Notes: generated from the sequence alone by a model not told the origin. A stretch of DNA of 64,000 nt from Kaistia geumhonensis (GCF_030815145.1 NZ_JAUSWJ010000001.1:2294001-2358000); one strand, 5' to 3'. Positions 54,129 through 63,443 are shown, counted from the first letter of the stretch. Program-made: numbers and translations.

Positions 54129-54872
54129 TCAGGCTGCGGCGGCGAGGCCGGTGATCATCGACACGATCTCGTTCTTGTCGGTCGAGCGTGTATCGCGGAT
54201 GCCGATCTGCTTGCCGCGCCTCAGCACGCAGATCCGGTCCGACAGGCGGAACACCTGGTCGAGGCTGTGGCTGATGATGAGGATCGCGAGATTGCGGGCG
54301 CGCAGGCTCTCGATGTTCTTCTCGACCTTCGCCGTCTCGGCGACGCCGAGCGCCGCCGTCGGCTCGTCCATCAGCACGAGCTTCGTCGCCCAATGCGTCG
54401 CCCGGGCGATGGCGATGCCCTGCCGCTGACCGCCGGAAAGATCGCGGATCACCGAGCGGGCCGAGGGAATACGCACGTCGAGCGCCTCCACGAGCTTTTC
54501 CGTCTCGCGGATCATGCGCGGGCGGTCGAGCCGGCGGAACGGCCCGCGCGTCAGCTCGCGGCCGAGGAAGAGGTTCATGTAGACGCTCTGACTGTCGGCG
54601 AGCGCGAGGTCCTGGTAGACGACCTGGATGCCCTTCGACTGCGACTGGCTGGCATCGGCGAAGGAGACCTCCTCGCCATCGATCAGGATGCGGCCGGACG
54701 TGGGCTTGTGCGCGCCGGCGATCATCTTCACGAGCGTCGACTTGCCGGCGCCGTTGTCGCCGACGAGGGCGACGACCTCGCCGGCGGCGAGATCGAGCGA
54801 GAATTCCTCGATGGCCGTGATGCCGCCGAAGGACTTGTGCACGCGGTCGAGGGAGAGGACGGGCGGGGTCAT
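54129..54872 (-). CDS. Sugar ABC transporter ATP-binding protein, single domain (FrcA-like)
   Basis: 247 residues, about half the length of RbsA. Walker A GDNGAGKST (about residue 38), the LSGGQRQGIAIARA signature (about 145) and Walker B LVLMDEPTAALG. Single-domain ATPases of this kind serve fructose-type importers and act as homodimers. Last gene of the ROK-headed operon, ten bases after the PLP enzyme gene. Confidence 0.92.
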   Translation of the reverse strand: MTPPVLSLDRVHKSFGGITAIEEFSLDLAAGEVVALVGDNGAGKSTLVKMIAGAHKPTSGRILIDGEEVSFADASQSQSKGIQVVYQDLALADSQSVYMNLFLGRELTRGPFRRLDRPRMIRETEKLVEALDVRIPSARSVIRDLSGGQRQGIAIARATHWATKLVLMDEPTAALGVAETAKVEKNIESLRARNLAILIISHSLDQVFRLSDRICVLRRGKQIGIRDTRSTDKNEIVSMITGLAAAA

Positions 54873-54882
54873 CGCTGTCTCC

Positions 54883-56073
54883 TCAGAGCGGCCAGTCGGC
54901 CGGGCGGCCGAAGGCGTCGTGGATGGTCTCGACCTTCGGCTTGCCCGAGGCGAGGCCGGAAATGCCGGCCGTATAGGCTCTGGTGACGAAGGTCTGCTGG
55001 CGGAAGCCGAACACGACGCTGTCGCCGATCGCCGGCTTCACCGGGCCGGTGGCGTCGATCATGCCGTAATAGTCGATCGCCGCCGGCGGCGGGATCTCGA
55101 CGCTGGCGAGACGGTCCAGATCCGGCTCGCGCCCGATCACCGCCTTCACGTCATAGTCCGGGAAGACCGGGTCGATATAGAGCCCGCCGCCGAAGCAATA
55201 GGCGCGGTCGCCATGGACATGCGAGACCTCGGAGAGATAGACCGCGGCCGGAAGCTCGGGAAGTTCCTCGATCGCATGCAGCGGCGTGGTGCCGGTGAGG
55301 CCATGTCCGGGTTCGCACTGCGTCGCGCCGGCCTCGGCGAGCGCGGCGAGGACGATCGACGACGTCGTGCCGGGGGCATTGATGGCGATCGCCGTCCGCC
55401 CCGCCTTGGCCAGCGCCTCGCGCGCCCGGCCGAGCGTTTTGAGATTATGCGTCGGCTTCACCTTGCCCGTCGCATTGTCGAAGAGGAGCGCCGGGAAGGT
55501 GGTGATGCCGGCGAAGCGCGCACCCGGCAACCGGTCGATCGCGTCGGCAACGGACACGATATCAGACGCCGGGAAGCCGCCCTCATGGCCGCGATAGAAA
55601 CGGTCGCCCTCGGCGTGGATGCGCACGAGCAGATTGGCGGTGCGGCCGGCCTTCGCCATGGCTACGCCCGCTTCGGCGGCCTTCTCCATGCTGAACACCG
55701 TCCAGTAATCCGGCGCCATCGCAGCGGCCGCATCGGCCTCGGCGCGCGGCACCTGCACGAGATGGCCGACATGGCCGAGGCCGAGCCCGGCGCGATGGCC
55801 TGCTCTGGCGCATTCCATGTCGACGGCGACGACGCGGCCGATGCCGCCCGTCTTCACAGCGCGCAGGAAGTCGCCGTTGCGGCCCATCTGCTTGGTCATC
55901 GCGAACACCTCCAGCCCGGCGGCGTCGCCGGCTTTGGCGATGGCGCCGGCATTGGCGGTCACGGCGTCGAGGTCGATGACGGTGGTGTTGGCGGGCAGCG
56001 CGCCGGTCTGGTGCAGGCGGATCGCGGCCTCGATCAGGCGCGGATTGCGGCGGCGGAGCGTGTCGAGGAACAT
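54883..56073 (-). CDS. YhfX-like fold-type III PLP enzyme (alanine racemase-like)
   Basis: 396 residues. The likely PLP lysine is in VFAMTKQMGRN (about residue 60), at the first strand of an alanine-racemase barrel after VIDLDAVTANAGAIAKAG. ITTFPALL, NAPGTTS and EPGHGLTGTTPLHA are additional features of the YhfX group. No activity is established for close relatives that I know; racemisation or aldol cleavage of an amino compound is possible. Its place between permease and ATPase genes suggests it acts on the imported ligand. Confidence 0.8.
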   Translation of the reverse strand: MFLDTLRRRNPRLIEAAIRLHQTGALPANTTVIDLDAVTANAGAIAKAGDAAGLEVFAMTKQMGRNGDFLRAVKTGGIGRVVAVDMECARAGHRAGLGLGHVGHLVQVPRAEADAAAAMAPDYWTVFSMEKAAEAGVAMAKAGRTANLLVRIHAEGDRFYRGHEGGFPASDIVSVADAIDRLPGARFAGITTFPALLFDNATGKVKPTHNLKTLGRAREALAKAGRTAIAINAPGTTSSIVLAALAEAGATQCEPGHGLTGTTPLHAIEELPELPAAVYLSEVSHVHGDRAYCFGGGLYIDPVFPDYDVKAVIGREPDLDRLASVEIPPPAAIDYYGMIDATGPVKPAIGDSVVFGFRQQTFVTRAYTAGISGLASGKPKVETIHDAFGRPADWPL

Positions 56074-56095
56074 GGTCTCTCTCCGAAAAGGGCGG

Positions 56096-57049
56096 TCAGC
56101 GCCGGGCTTCGCGCAGCGTCAGCGCGACGGCGGCGAGGATGATCAGGCCGCGCACCATCATCTGCTCGGCGACGGAGAGGCCCATCAGGATGAGCCCGTT
56201 GTTGAGCATGCCCATCATGAGCGAGCCGATCAGCGCGCCGACGACGGTGCCGGTGCCGCCATTGAGGCGCGTGCCGCCGACGATGACGGCGGCGATGACC
56301 GTGAGAAGATCCGTCTCGCCGAGCGTGTAGCGCGCGCCATGCAGCCGGCCGGCATAAAGGAGCCCGGCAAGCGCGGCGGTCATGGAAGAAAGGACCAGCA
56401 CGCCGAGCCGCAGGCGGTCGACATTGATGCCGGCGGCGCGGGCGGCGCGGGGATTGTCGCCGGTCGCCAGCACATGGGCGCCGAACGGCGTCTCGCGATA
56501 GACGAAATGTCCGACCGCCACGCCGATCACCGTCCAGAGGATCAGCGAGGGGATGCCGAACAGCGCGCCGGCGCCGAAGATCGACGTGTAGACGTCGTTG
56601 GTGACCGGCACCGATTGCAGGTTGGTCAGCCAGCGGCCGACCCCGGCGAGCAGGCCCATCGAGGCGAGCGTCACGAGGAAGGACGGAAGGCGCACATAGG
56701 CGACGAGCGCGCCGTTGACGAGGCCAATCAGCGCGCCGGCGCCGAGGCCGGCGGCGACGCCGACCGGCCAGGGCATCGTGCGCATCACCACCGCCGCGAC
56801 CAGCGCCGCGATGGCGACCACCGAGCCGATCGAGAGGTCGATCTCGCCGGAGGTCAGCACGAACACCATGCCGATCGCCATGATCGTGATCGGCGCCGTC
56901 TGCTGGACGATGTTGACGAGATTGTTGGCGGTCAGGAAGCCGTCGTCCCTGAGCACCACCGCGAAGGCGGCGAAGATCAGCAGGAATCCGACATAGACGA
57001 CATACTGGGCCGGATCGAGGCCCTTGAGGGACAACGGCTTCGCAGACAT
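56096..57049 (-). CDS. Sugar ABC transporter permease (RbsC/BPD_transp_2 family)
   Basis: 317 residues. Hallmarks LTSGEIDLSIGS (about 64-75) and the loop TDLLTVIAAVIVGGTRLNGGTG (about 244-265). The start overlaps the stop of the binding-protein gene (TGATG). The importer therefore consists of this permease, the single-domain ATPase at 54129 and one or both binding proteins upstream. Confidence 0.92.
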   Translation of the reverse strand: MSAKPLSLKGLDPAQYVVYVGFLLIFAAFAVVLRDDGFLTANNLVNIVQQTAPITIMAIGMVFVLTSGEIDLSIGSVVAIAALVAAVVMRTMPWPVGVAAGLGAGALIGLVNGALVAYVRLPSFLVTLASMGLLAGVGRWLTNLQSVPVTNDVYTSIFGAGALFGIPSLILWTVIGVAVGHFVYRETPFGAHVLATGDNPRAARAAGINVDRLRLGVLVLSSMTAALAGLLYAGRLHGARYTLGETDLLTVIAAVIVGGTRLNGGTGTVVGALIGSLMMGMLNNGLILMGLSVAEQMMVRGLIILAAVALTLREARR

Positions 57050-58110
57050 CAGTTCACCCCGAGCGAGGCCGGCGGATCGCGGTGAAGCGACGCGTTCCAG
57101 CCTTCCTTGACATTGTCCTTGGTGATGGCGATCGCGCCGGCGGCGAGGAAGGGCGGCACCTTGTCGCCGATGAGGCCGAGCGCGGCGGCATTGGCGGCCG
57201 TCGTGCCGATCGAATAGGCCTCGTCGGCGGAGATGGCGACGACATTGCCGCCCTTGACCATGTCGAGCGCCAGCGGCTCGGAGAGGTCGAGCGTCACGAT
57301 CTTCGTATGCGTGTTGCCGGCGTTGCGGAGCGCCGCCAGCACGAATTCGGCCGGCTCGGCCCAGGTGACGTAGATCGCATCGAGGCCGGGATTCTTGGTG
57401 ACGAAGGCCTGCGCGATCTCTTCCGCGCGGGTGGGATCGGCGAGCCCCTGCTCGGCGACGATCTTCATGTCCGGGAATTTGGTCTCGATCGTCTTCTTGA
57501 AGGACTGGTCGCGCTGGTTGGTCACGTAGAAATCGGCGTCATGGAAGATGTAGCCGACCGTGCCCTTGCCGCCGAGCGCGGTGCCCAGCGCCTCGCCGGC
57601 CTTGGCGCCCATCTGGACGAGGTCGGCGGTGGAGATGGTGACGTAGTCCTTGCCGTATTCGAAGCCCTTCGGCGTGTTGTCGATGAAGACGAGCTTGGCG
57701 CCCGCATCGAGCGCCGGCTTGTAGACCTCGGGGGCCGTCTCGGGGTCGACCGGCAGCGAGATGATCACGCTCGGCTTCTTGGCGAGGATCGTCTCGATGT
57801 CGTTCTTCTGCTTCGCCGCGTCGAAGCCGGCATCGGTGGTCGCGACCACCTCGATGCCGAGCTTGGCGAAATCGTCCTTGGCGCCCTGGTCAACGGCGTT
57901 CGACCAGTCAGACGTGGTGTGCCAGGCGAGTCCGGCCGTGAACTTGCCGGCCTTCACCTTCTCGATCTGTTCGGGCGTCAGCGTGATGCTCTCGCCCGGT
58001 GTCGCCGTCTCGCCATGCGGGCCCTTGGTCACGTCGTCGGCGAGGGCGGGAGCGGCGAGCGCGAGCCCGGCCAGCATCGTTCCCGCGACAAGCAGGTGCT
58101 TCAGCGTCAT
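57049..58110 (-). CDS. Sugar ABC transporter substrate-binding protein, copy 2
   Basis: 353 residues with a signal peptide (MTLKHLLVAGTMLAGLALA, cleaved near ALADDV). The body is of the peripla_BP_4 type. It is paralogous to the neighbour at 58171 (matching segments: AGFDAAKQ/AGFDSAKQ, YVTNQRDQ, IYVTWAEPAE, KIVTLDLSEP). It precedes the permease gene with a one-base overlap. Differences in the ligand-lining segments suggest related but not identical ligands. Confidence 0.9.
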   Translation of the reverse strand: MTLKHLLVAGTMLAGLALAAPALADDVTKGPHGETATPGESITLTPEQIEKVKAGKFTAGLAWHTTSDWSNAVDQGAKDDFAKLGIEVVATTDAGFDAAKQKNDIETILAKKPSVIISLPVDPETAPEVYKPALDAGAKLVFIDNTPKGFEYGKDYVTISTADLVQMGAKAGEALGTALGGKGTVGYIFHDADFYVTNQRDQSFKKTIETKFPDMKIVAEQGLADPTRAEEIAQAFVTKNPGLDAIYVTWAEPAEFVLAALRNAGNTHTKIVTLDLSEPLALDMVKGGNVVAISADEAYSIGTTAANAAALGLIGDKVPPFLAAGAIAITKDNVKEGWNASLHRDPPASLGVN

Positions 58111-58170
58111 GATCTCATCCTCTCGAGGAAGGGAGCGGCGGCCGGTTCGCCCGCCCGCCGCGGACCGGAC

Positions 58171-59247
58171 TTACTTGATCGCGTCGAGGATCGACTGCGG
58201 CGGCTCGCGGTTGAGCGAGGCCTTCCAGCCATCGACGACATTGTCCTTGGAGACGGTGATCGCCGGGGCGACGACGAAGGCCGGCGCCTCCTTGCCGAGC
58301 AGACCATAGGCGGCGGCCGTGGCCATGGCCGAGCCGAGTTCGTAGGCCTTGTCGGCGACGAGCGCGGTGACGTTGCCGCCCTTCACCATGTCGAGGCCGA
58401 CCGGCTCCGAAAGGTCGAGCGTCACGATCTTGGTGCGGGTGTTGCCGGCCTGACGCAGCGCGGCGAGGACGCCTTCGGCCGGCTCGGCCCAGGTGACGTA
58501 GATGCCGTCGAGATCGGGCGTCTTGGTCAGCAGCGCGTTGGCGATCTCCTCGGCGCGGGCCGGGTCGGCGATGCCCTGGCTGTCGACGATCGCCATGCTC
58601 TTGTGGTCGTTCTCGATGGTCGCCTTGAAGGCCTGGTCGCGCTGGTTCGTCACGTAATACTGCGCGTCGTGGAAGATGTAGGCGACCTTGCCCTTGTCGC
58701 CGAGCGCGGTGGCCAGAGCGTCGCCGGCCTGCTTGCCCATCTGGAAGAGATCGTCGGTGACGATCGAGACATAGTCCTTGCCCTGCGTGTAGCCGGCCGG
58801 GACATTGGAGAGGAAGACAAGCTTCACGCCGCCTTCGACCGCCGGCTTGAAGGCGGCGGCGGAGCCGACCGGATCGAGCGGCAGCGCGAGGATCACGCTC
58901 GGCTTCTTGGCGAGCACGGTCTCGACATCGGAGAGCTGCTTGGCGCTGTCGAAGCCGGCATCCGTCTCGGCGACGACCTCGATGCCGTATTTCTTGAACG
59001 TGTCGGTGGCGCCGGCCGTGACGGCGGTGACGAAGTCCGACGAGGTATGCCAGAGCAGCGCCGCCGTGTATTTGCCGTCCTTGAGCTTCGCGATCTCGGC
59101 GTCGGAGAGCGTGAGCGCCGAGGACGGCGTCGCCTTCTCGCCGTTCGGTCCAACGGTCTCGCCGGCGCTCGCGAGCCCGGTCGAGGCCACCAGCGCCGAC
59201 AGCGCCAGCGTGGCCAGGGTGGTCTTCATCCTCATCTTCGTCGTCAT
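58171..59247 (-). CDS. Sugar ABC transporter substrate-binding protein, copy 1
   Basis: 358 residues with a signal peptide (about 1-28, cleaved near LASAGE). Peripla_BP_4 fold; tandem paralogue of the next gene at 57049, probably about half identical. GAGGGAG precedes the ATG at 59247. It follows the M20 deacylase by 36 bases. Having two binding proteins for one permease may widen ligand range. Confidence 0.9.
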   Translation of the reverse strand: MTTKMRMKTTLATLALSALVASTGLASAGETVGPNGEKATPSSALTLSDAEIAKLKDGKYTAALLWHTSSDFVTAVTAGATDTFKKYGIEVVAETDAGFDSAKQLSDVETVLAKKPSVILALPLDPVGSAAAFKPAVEGGVKLVFLSNVPAGYTQGKDYVSIVTDDLFQMGKQAGDALATALGDKGKVAYIFHDAQYYVTNQRDQAFKATIENDHKSMAIVDSQGIADPARAEEIANALLTKTPDLDGIYVTWAEPAEGVLAALRQAGNTRTKIVTLDLSEPVGLDMVKGGNVTALVADKAYELGSAMATAAAYGLLGKEAPAFVVAPAITVSKDNVVDGWKASLNREPPQSILDAIK

Positions 59248-59283
59248 GGCAGGCTCCCTCTTTGGCCCTTCGGGCCGTTTGCT

Positions 59284-60549
59284 TCAGCGGCCGCCCGCCC
59301 GGCCGAAACCGGCGAGGAAGGCGGCGAATGCGACGATGCCGTCGAGATATTCCTCGATCTCGACATGCTCCTCGGTGGTGTGGCAGTTGCGGATGTCGCC
59401 GGGCGCGCAATAGACGGTCGGCACGCCGAGCCGCGTCGAGAGGAAGGGCGCTTCCGACCAATAGGGCGCGCCCTTGATGGCGCCGCGATCCGGGCGGACG
59501 GCCTTCACGGCCGCCACGAGCCGGGCGACCGCGTCGAGATCGGGCGGCGTCTCGGTCGGCGTGCCGCCGAATTCATGGTCGCGGCCGGCGGGATAGGCGT
59601 AGGCGATCTCGATGCGCGGATCGACGGGTGCCGAACGCACCGCGGCCTCCATCGCCGCCACCGCCTCGGCGAGATCATCGCCCGGCAGCAGTTTCATGAT
59701 CAGGCTGATGCGGCATTCGCCCGGCACGGCGATATAGCCGCCGCCTTCCAGCGTCGTGACCAGAAGGAACGGGCTGCCGACGAGCGGATGCGGCGCCCGC
59801 GCCTCCAGCGCCGCCGAATGGGCGAAGAGCGCGGCGAGGATCGCATGCGAGGCCTTCAGCGCGTCGATGCCCTGCTCCGGCACGCCGAAATAGGCCGAGC
59901 GCCCGGTGACCGTGATGTCGGCGATCACGAAGCCCATCTGCGCGGCATAGATGTCGAGCTGCGTCGGCTCGACATAGATCGCGAAATCGGGCCGCACCGC
60001 TTTGCCAGCCTCGATGGCGGCGGTCATCGCCTTCATGCCGGCGCTGACGCCGCTGCCTGGCTCGCCGCTCTCCTCGTCGCCGATGAAGGCGAACGCGATG
60101 TCGGGCGCCTGGGCGACGCCGGCCGCCCTCAAAAGGGCCGCCGCCGCGATGGCCGTGCAGATACCGGCCTTGAGATCGCCCGTGCCGCGGCCCCACATGG
60201 CGCCATCGACGATCGCGCCGCCGAACGGGTCCTCGCGCTCGGTCCCCGCCCAGCGCTCCGCCCAGCCGCGGACATGCACCGTATCGGTATGGCCGATCAG
60301 CATCACGGTCGGCCCGCCGCCTTCGCCCTTGAGCACGCCGCTGACATTCGGCCGTCCGGGCGCGAAATCGTCGAGACGCACCGCCTCGGCACCGATCGCC
60401 TCGAGCTCGCGCGCCAGCAGGCTGGCGAACGCCCGCTCCTCGCCCGTGACGGACGGCGTCCCGACCGCCCTGGCGAGCAGGGCGATGGCGGCGTCGCGGT
60501 CGAGCGCGCGGCGGAGGCGCGCCACGAGGTCCTGGTCGGGCGGGGTCAT
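59284..60549 (-). CDS. M20-family deacylase (ArgE/DapE-like)
   Basis: 421 residues. IGHTDTVHV (about residue 88), GRGTGDLKAG (about 122), GDEESGEPGSG (about 157) and the dimerisation domain DITVTGRSAYFG. The features match acetylornithine deacetylase / succinyl-diaminopimelate desuccinylase relatives, but this copy is far from a biosynthesis operon. Start at the ATG 60549, overlapping the ROK stop (ATGA), so the regulator and enzyme are cotranscribed. It probably removes an acyl group from the imported ligand. Confidence 0.88.
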   Translation of the reverse strand: MTPPDQDLVARLRRALDRDAAIALLARAVGTPSVTGEERAFASLLARELEAIGAEAVRLDDFAPGRPNVSGVLKGEGGGPTVMLIGHTDTVHVRGWAERWAGTEREDPFGGAIVDGAMWGRGTGDLKAGICTAIAAAALLRAAGVAQAPDIAFAFIGDEESGEPGSGVSAGMKAMTAAIEAGKAVRPDFAIYVEPTQLDIYAAQMGFVIADITVTGRSAYFGVPEQGIDALKASHAILAALFAHSAALEARAPHPLVGSPFLLVTTLEGGGYIAVPGECRISLIMKLLPGDDLAEAVAAMEAAVRSAPVDPRIEIAYAYPAGRDHEFGGTPTETPPDLDAVARLVAAVKAVRPDRGAIKGAPYWSEAPFLSTRLGVPTVYCAPGDIRNCHTTEEHVEIEEYLDGIVAFAAFLAGFGRAGGR

Positions 60550-61760
60550 TCGGCGGCCTTCTGCAGCGGGCTGGCGGGAAGCGCGAGGTCTCCCGGCAGG
60601 TTCGGGATCCCGAAGATGTCGTTGTGCAGCCGGCTGACGGCCGAGGACACGGCGCCGACGAGGCCGGCTCGGGCGCCGAGATGGCTGGCGGTGATGTGGA
60701 TGGGCCGCTCGAATACCGTCGGCATCACGGCGCGTACGCGGCCGATCAGCTCCTCGCGGATGCCGATGCTTCCGCCGAAGACGATCATCTCGGGGTCGAC
60801 GATCGCGCCGAGCGCCGTCACGGCGAGCGCGATGATGCGCGCCGTCTCGTCGATCACCGCCACCGCCGTGGCGTCGCCGCCCTCGAGCCGCGCGAACACC
60901 TCGCGCACCGTCTCGACCTCGGGGGCGCCGCCAGCCTCGCGGTAGCGGCGGACGATGCCGGCGGCGCCGACCTCGAGCTCGAAGGTGCCGATCTCGCGAG
61001 CCGCCGCGGTATCGGTCTCGCGGCCGACCGGCAGATAGGCGACTTCGCCCGCCGCGCCCGTGGCCCCGCGCGCCAGTTTGCCGTTGACGATGAGGCCGAG
61101 ACCGGCGCCGGTGCCGAGCGCCAGGAAGCCGGCATTTTCCACGCCGCGCGCCGCCCCCTGCCAGGCCTCGCCGAGCATGGCGAGATTGACGTCGTTCTCG
61201 ATGGCGACCGGGAGGCCGAAAAGCGACCCGAGCACGCCCGGAACATCGCAATCGGAGAGGCCGCGGATATTGGGGACGAGGCCGATGGCGCCGGTCAGCG
61301 GATCGACGACGCCGGGCGAGCCGATCACGACGCTGCGGATGCGCGCCGGATCGACGCCGGCACCCTTGGCGAGCCTCAAGGCGAGCGCATGGATCTGGTC
61401 GAGCACATGGCGGCCGCCACGGCGGTCGGTCGGCTCGGTCTCCTCCGCCACAACGTCGCCGGCGAGATCGGCGAGCGCCGCGATGACCTTGGTGCCGCCG
61501 AGATCGACGCCGAGCGAGAAGGCGGCGTCGCGAGCCACTTCGTAGCGGAGCGCCGAACGGCCGACGGCGCCGCTGGTGCGCCCCGCGGGCCGCGCCCAGC
61601 CCTCGCTCTCGAGCGCGGCCATCACCTCCGACATGGTCTGCTTGGAAAGGCCCGTTTCCTTCGCGAGCTCGGCCCGCGAAATCGGCCCCAGATGCAGCAG
61701 CGCCTCGGCGACCGCGCGACGGGAGAATTGTCTGACGAGAAGCGACCGCCCGGTGATCAA
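60546..61760 (-). CDS. ROK-family transcriptional repressor
   Basis: 404 residues. N-terminal winged helix (GPISRAELAKETGLSKQTMSEVM, about 25-47) and the ROK body (DLGGTKVIAALADLAG, then a C-terminal sugar-binding segment FGGSIGIREELIGRV). The Cys-rich zinc motif of kinase ROKs is lost, as usual in repressors. It starts with TTG at 61760, ten bases after an inverted repeat, its likely own operator. No better in-frame start is found upstream. Confidence 0.9.
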   Translation of the reverse strand: MITGRSLLVRQFSRRAVAEALLHLGPISRAELAKETGLSKQTMSEVMAALESEGWARPAGRTSGAVGRSALRYEVARDAAFSLGVDLGGTKVIAALADLAGDVVAEETEPTDRRGGRHVLDQIHALALRLAKGAGVDPARIRSVVIGSPGVVDPLTGAIGLVPNIRGLSDCDVPGVLGSLFGLPVAIENDVNLAMLGEAWQGAARGVENAGFLALGTGAGLGLIVNGKLARGATGAAGEVAYLPVGRETDTAAAREIGTFELEVGAAGIVRRYREAGGAPEVETVREVFARLEGGDATAVAVIDETARIIALAVTALGAIVDPEMIVFGGSIGIREELIGRVRAVMPTVFERPIHITASHLGARAGLVGAVSSAVSRLHNDIFGIPNLPGDLALPASPLQKAAE

Positions 61761-61769
61761 TTCGATCTC

Positions 61770-61796
61770 ATTAGTTCGTCCAGTTGACGAATTAAT
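61770..61796. promoter_or_regulatory. ROK operator candidate
   Basis: ATTAGTTCGTC-CAGTT-GACGAATTAAT: 11-base arms with one mismatch and a five-base spacer, ten bases before the ROK start. It overlaps the translation start region, so autorepression is likely. Half-sites resemble the elements at 2925 and 3944. Confidence 0.65.
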
Positions 61797-62057
61797 GCAC
61801 CAGCGAAGAGAGCTGTCAATGGGCTCTTCGGGACGGGCCGAGCACTGAGCGGTCCACGGGCGGTTTCGGACATGGCCACCGGGGCCGGATTTGCCAGTGA
61901 GTTGCGTACCTCACCTGCTGGACGCCGTGCGCGCGGCGTGCCTACAGTCTGGCGTCCCGCGCCAAGGCGCCCTGCGGCGCCGCCATCCCGGCGACGACGG
62001 AAAGGCCGGTCAGGACAAAGCAGCCGGCATGCCGGATTGATGGAGGAGGAGACGACG
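61797..62057. promoter_or_regulatory. Intergenic leader of the family 1 sugar importer
   Basis: About 260 bases between the ROK operator and the next plus-strand gene. A seven-base inverted repeat CGAAGAG/CTCTTCG is seen near 61804-61832. No gene or other motif recognised. Confidence 0.3.
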
Positions 62058-63341
62058 ATGATTGCCAAGAAGAGGCTGACGGCCGCGCTCGCGCTTTCGC
62101 TTGCGCTCGCCGCCGGGAGCCATGGTGTCGCGCGCGCGGACGACAGCGACAAGACCTTCAAGATCTGGTGGTACGAAACCCCGGACAGCGCCATGGGCAT
62201 CGCCTGGAACAAGGCGATCGAGGAGTTCAAGGCCAAGCATCCCGACGTCACCATCGCCTTCGAGCAGAAGAGCTGGGACCAGATCGAGAAGGCTGGCAGC
62301 CTGATCCTCAATTCGGGCGAGGCGCCGGACCTCCTCGAATACAACAAGGGCAACGCGATCGCCGGCCTCGCCGCCTCGCAGGGCCTCCTCACCGACCTGA
62401 CGGATGTCGCGGCCGAGCGCGGCTGGGACAAGACGCTCACCTCGTCCGAACTGCTGCTGAGCCGCTATGACGATCGCGGCATCTTCGGCACCGGCCCGAT
62501 CTGGGGCATCCCGGACTATGGCGAGTTCGTCGCCGTCTACTACAACAAGAACATGTTCAAGGATCTCGGCCTCGAGGTTCCCAAGACGCTCGCCGAGTTC
62601 GAGAAGGTGATGGACGCCTTCGTCGCCAAGGGCATCACCCCGATCGCGACCGCCGCCAACGACTATCCGGCCCAGCACCTGCTGACCGAACTCGCTTTGT
62701 CGAAGGCGACGCCCGAATGGGTGCAGTCCTATCAGGGCCTCAAGGCCCCGCTCGATCCGGCGCCCTATCTCTACGGCGCCCAGACGCTGCAGGACTGGGT
62801 GAAGAAGGGCTATGTCTCCAAGGACGCCACCGGCCTGAAGGCGACCGACATGGAGACACTGTTCGAGACCGGCAAGGCGCCGATGGTGGTCAGCGGCACC
62901 TGGTTCGGCGGCGGCTTCAAGTCGAAGATCAAGGACTTCGAATGGGGCCAGTTCCTGTTCCCCGGCAACACGATCTCGTCCGGCTCGACCGGCAATATCT
63001 GGGTGGTGCCGAAGTCCGCGAAGCACAAGGACTGGGCCTATGAGTTCATCGACATCACGCTGTCGAAGGACAACCAGGCGCTGCTCGGCAATTCCGGCGG
63101 CGTCCCCGTCGCGGCCGATCCTGCCTCGCTGACCGACCCGGTCGGCCTCATGATGACCGAGAACTTCAAGGTCCTGGCGGATCGCAACGGCCTCGGCTTC
63201 TATCCGGACTGGCCGGCCCCCGGCTTCTACGAGGTCATGCTGCAGAAGACGCAGGCGCTCATCGGCGGCACGATCACCCCGGAAGAGTTCGTCGAGCAGA
63301 TCTCGGGCCCCTATAACGAGGCCCAGGCCGAGGCGAACTAG
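62058..63341 (+). CDS. Family 1 sugar ABC substrate-binding protein
   Basis: 427 residues with a signal peptide (MIAKKRLTAALALSLALA, cleaved near ARADDS). The body has typical MalE/UgpB-class pieces: SGEAPDLLEYNKG, YNKNMFKDLGLEVPKTLAEFEK, MVVSGTWFGGG and GNIWVVPKSAKHKDWAYEFID. GGAGGAGGAG precedes the ATG. It is divergent from the ROK gene, so shared control is possible. It differs in class from the two ribose-type binding proteins of the minus-strand operon. Confidence 0.92.
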   Translation: MIAKKRLTAALALSLALAAGSHGVARADDSDKTFKIWWYETPDSAMGIAWNKAIEEFKAKHPDVTIAFEQKSWDQIEKAGSLILNSGEAPDLLEYNKGNAIAGLAASQGLLTDLTDVAAERGWDKTLTSSELLLSRYDDRGIFGTGPIWGIPDYGEFVAVYYNKNMFKDLGLEVPKTLAEFEKVMDAFVAKGITPIATAANDYPAQHLLTELALSKATPEWVQSYQGLKAPLDPAPYLYGAQTLQDWVKKGYVSKDATGLKATDMETLFETGKAPMVVSGTWFGGGFKSKIKDFEWGQFLFPGNTISSGSTGNIWVVPKSAKHKDWAYEFIDITLSKDNQALLGNSGGVPVAADPASLTDPVGLMMTENFKVLADRNGLGFYPDWPAPGFYEVMLQKTQALIGGTITPEEFVEQISGPYNEAQAEAN

Positions 63342-63357
63342 GCTCGCATCAAGGATC

Positions 63358-63379
63358 GGGCGGCGGATTTCCGCCGCCC
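63358..63379. terminator. Hairpin between binding-protein and permease genes
   Basis: GGGCGGCGG-ATTT-CCGCCGCCC, perfect nine-base stem, 16 bases after the stop. Such hairpins after a binding-protein gene usually stabilise that mRNA and lower expression of the permease genes. Confidence 0.65.
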
Positions 63380-63443
63380 GCACCGTCTCTTTCGAAGCCG
63401 GCCGGCAAGGCGCGGCCCCCAACGCCAACCGGGATCCCTGTTC

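Noticed and set aside
57082-60945. Very long plus-strand open frame antisense to the sugar operon
   Set aside because: Its translation is Arg/Asp/Gly-rich without any family features, a codon-bias shadow of the minus-strand genes that have full motifs and ribosome binding sites.
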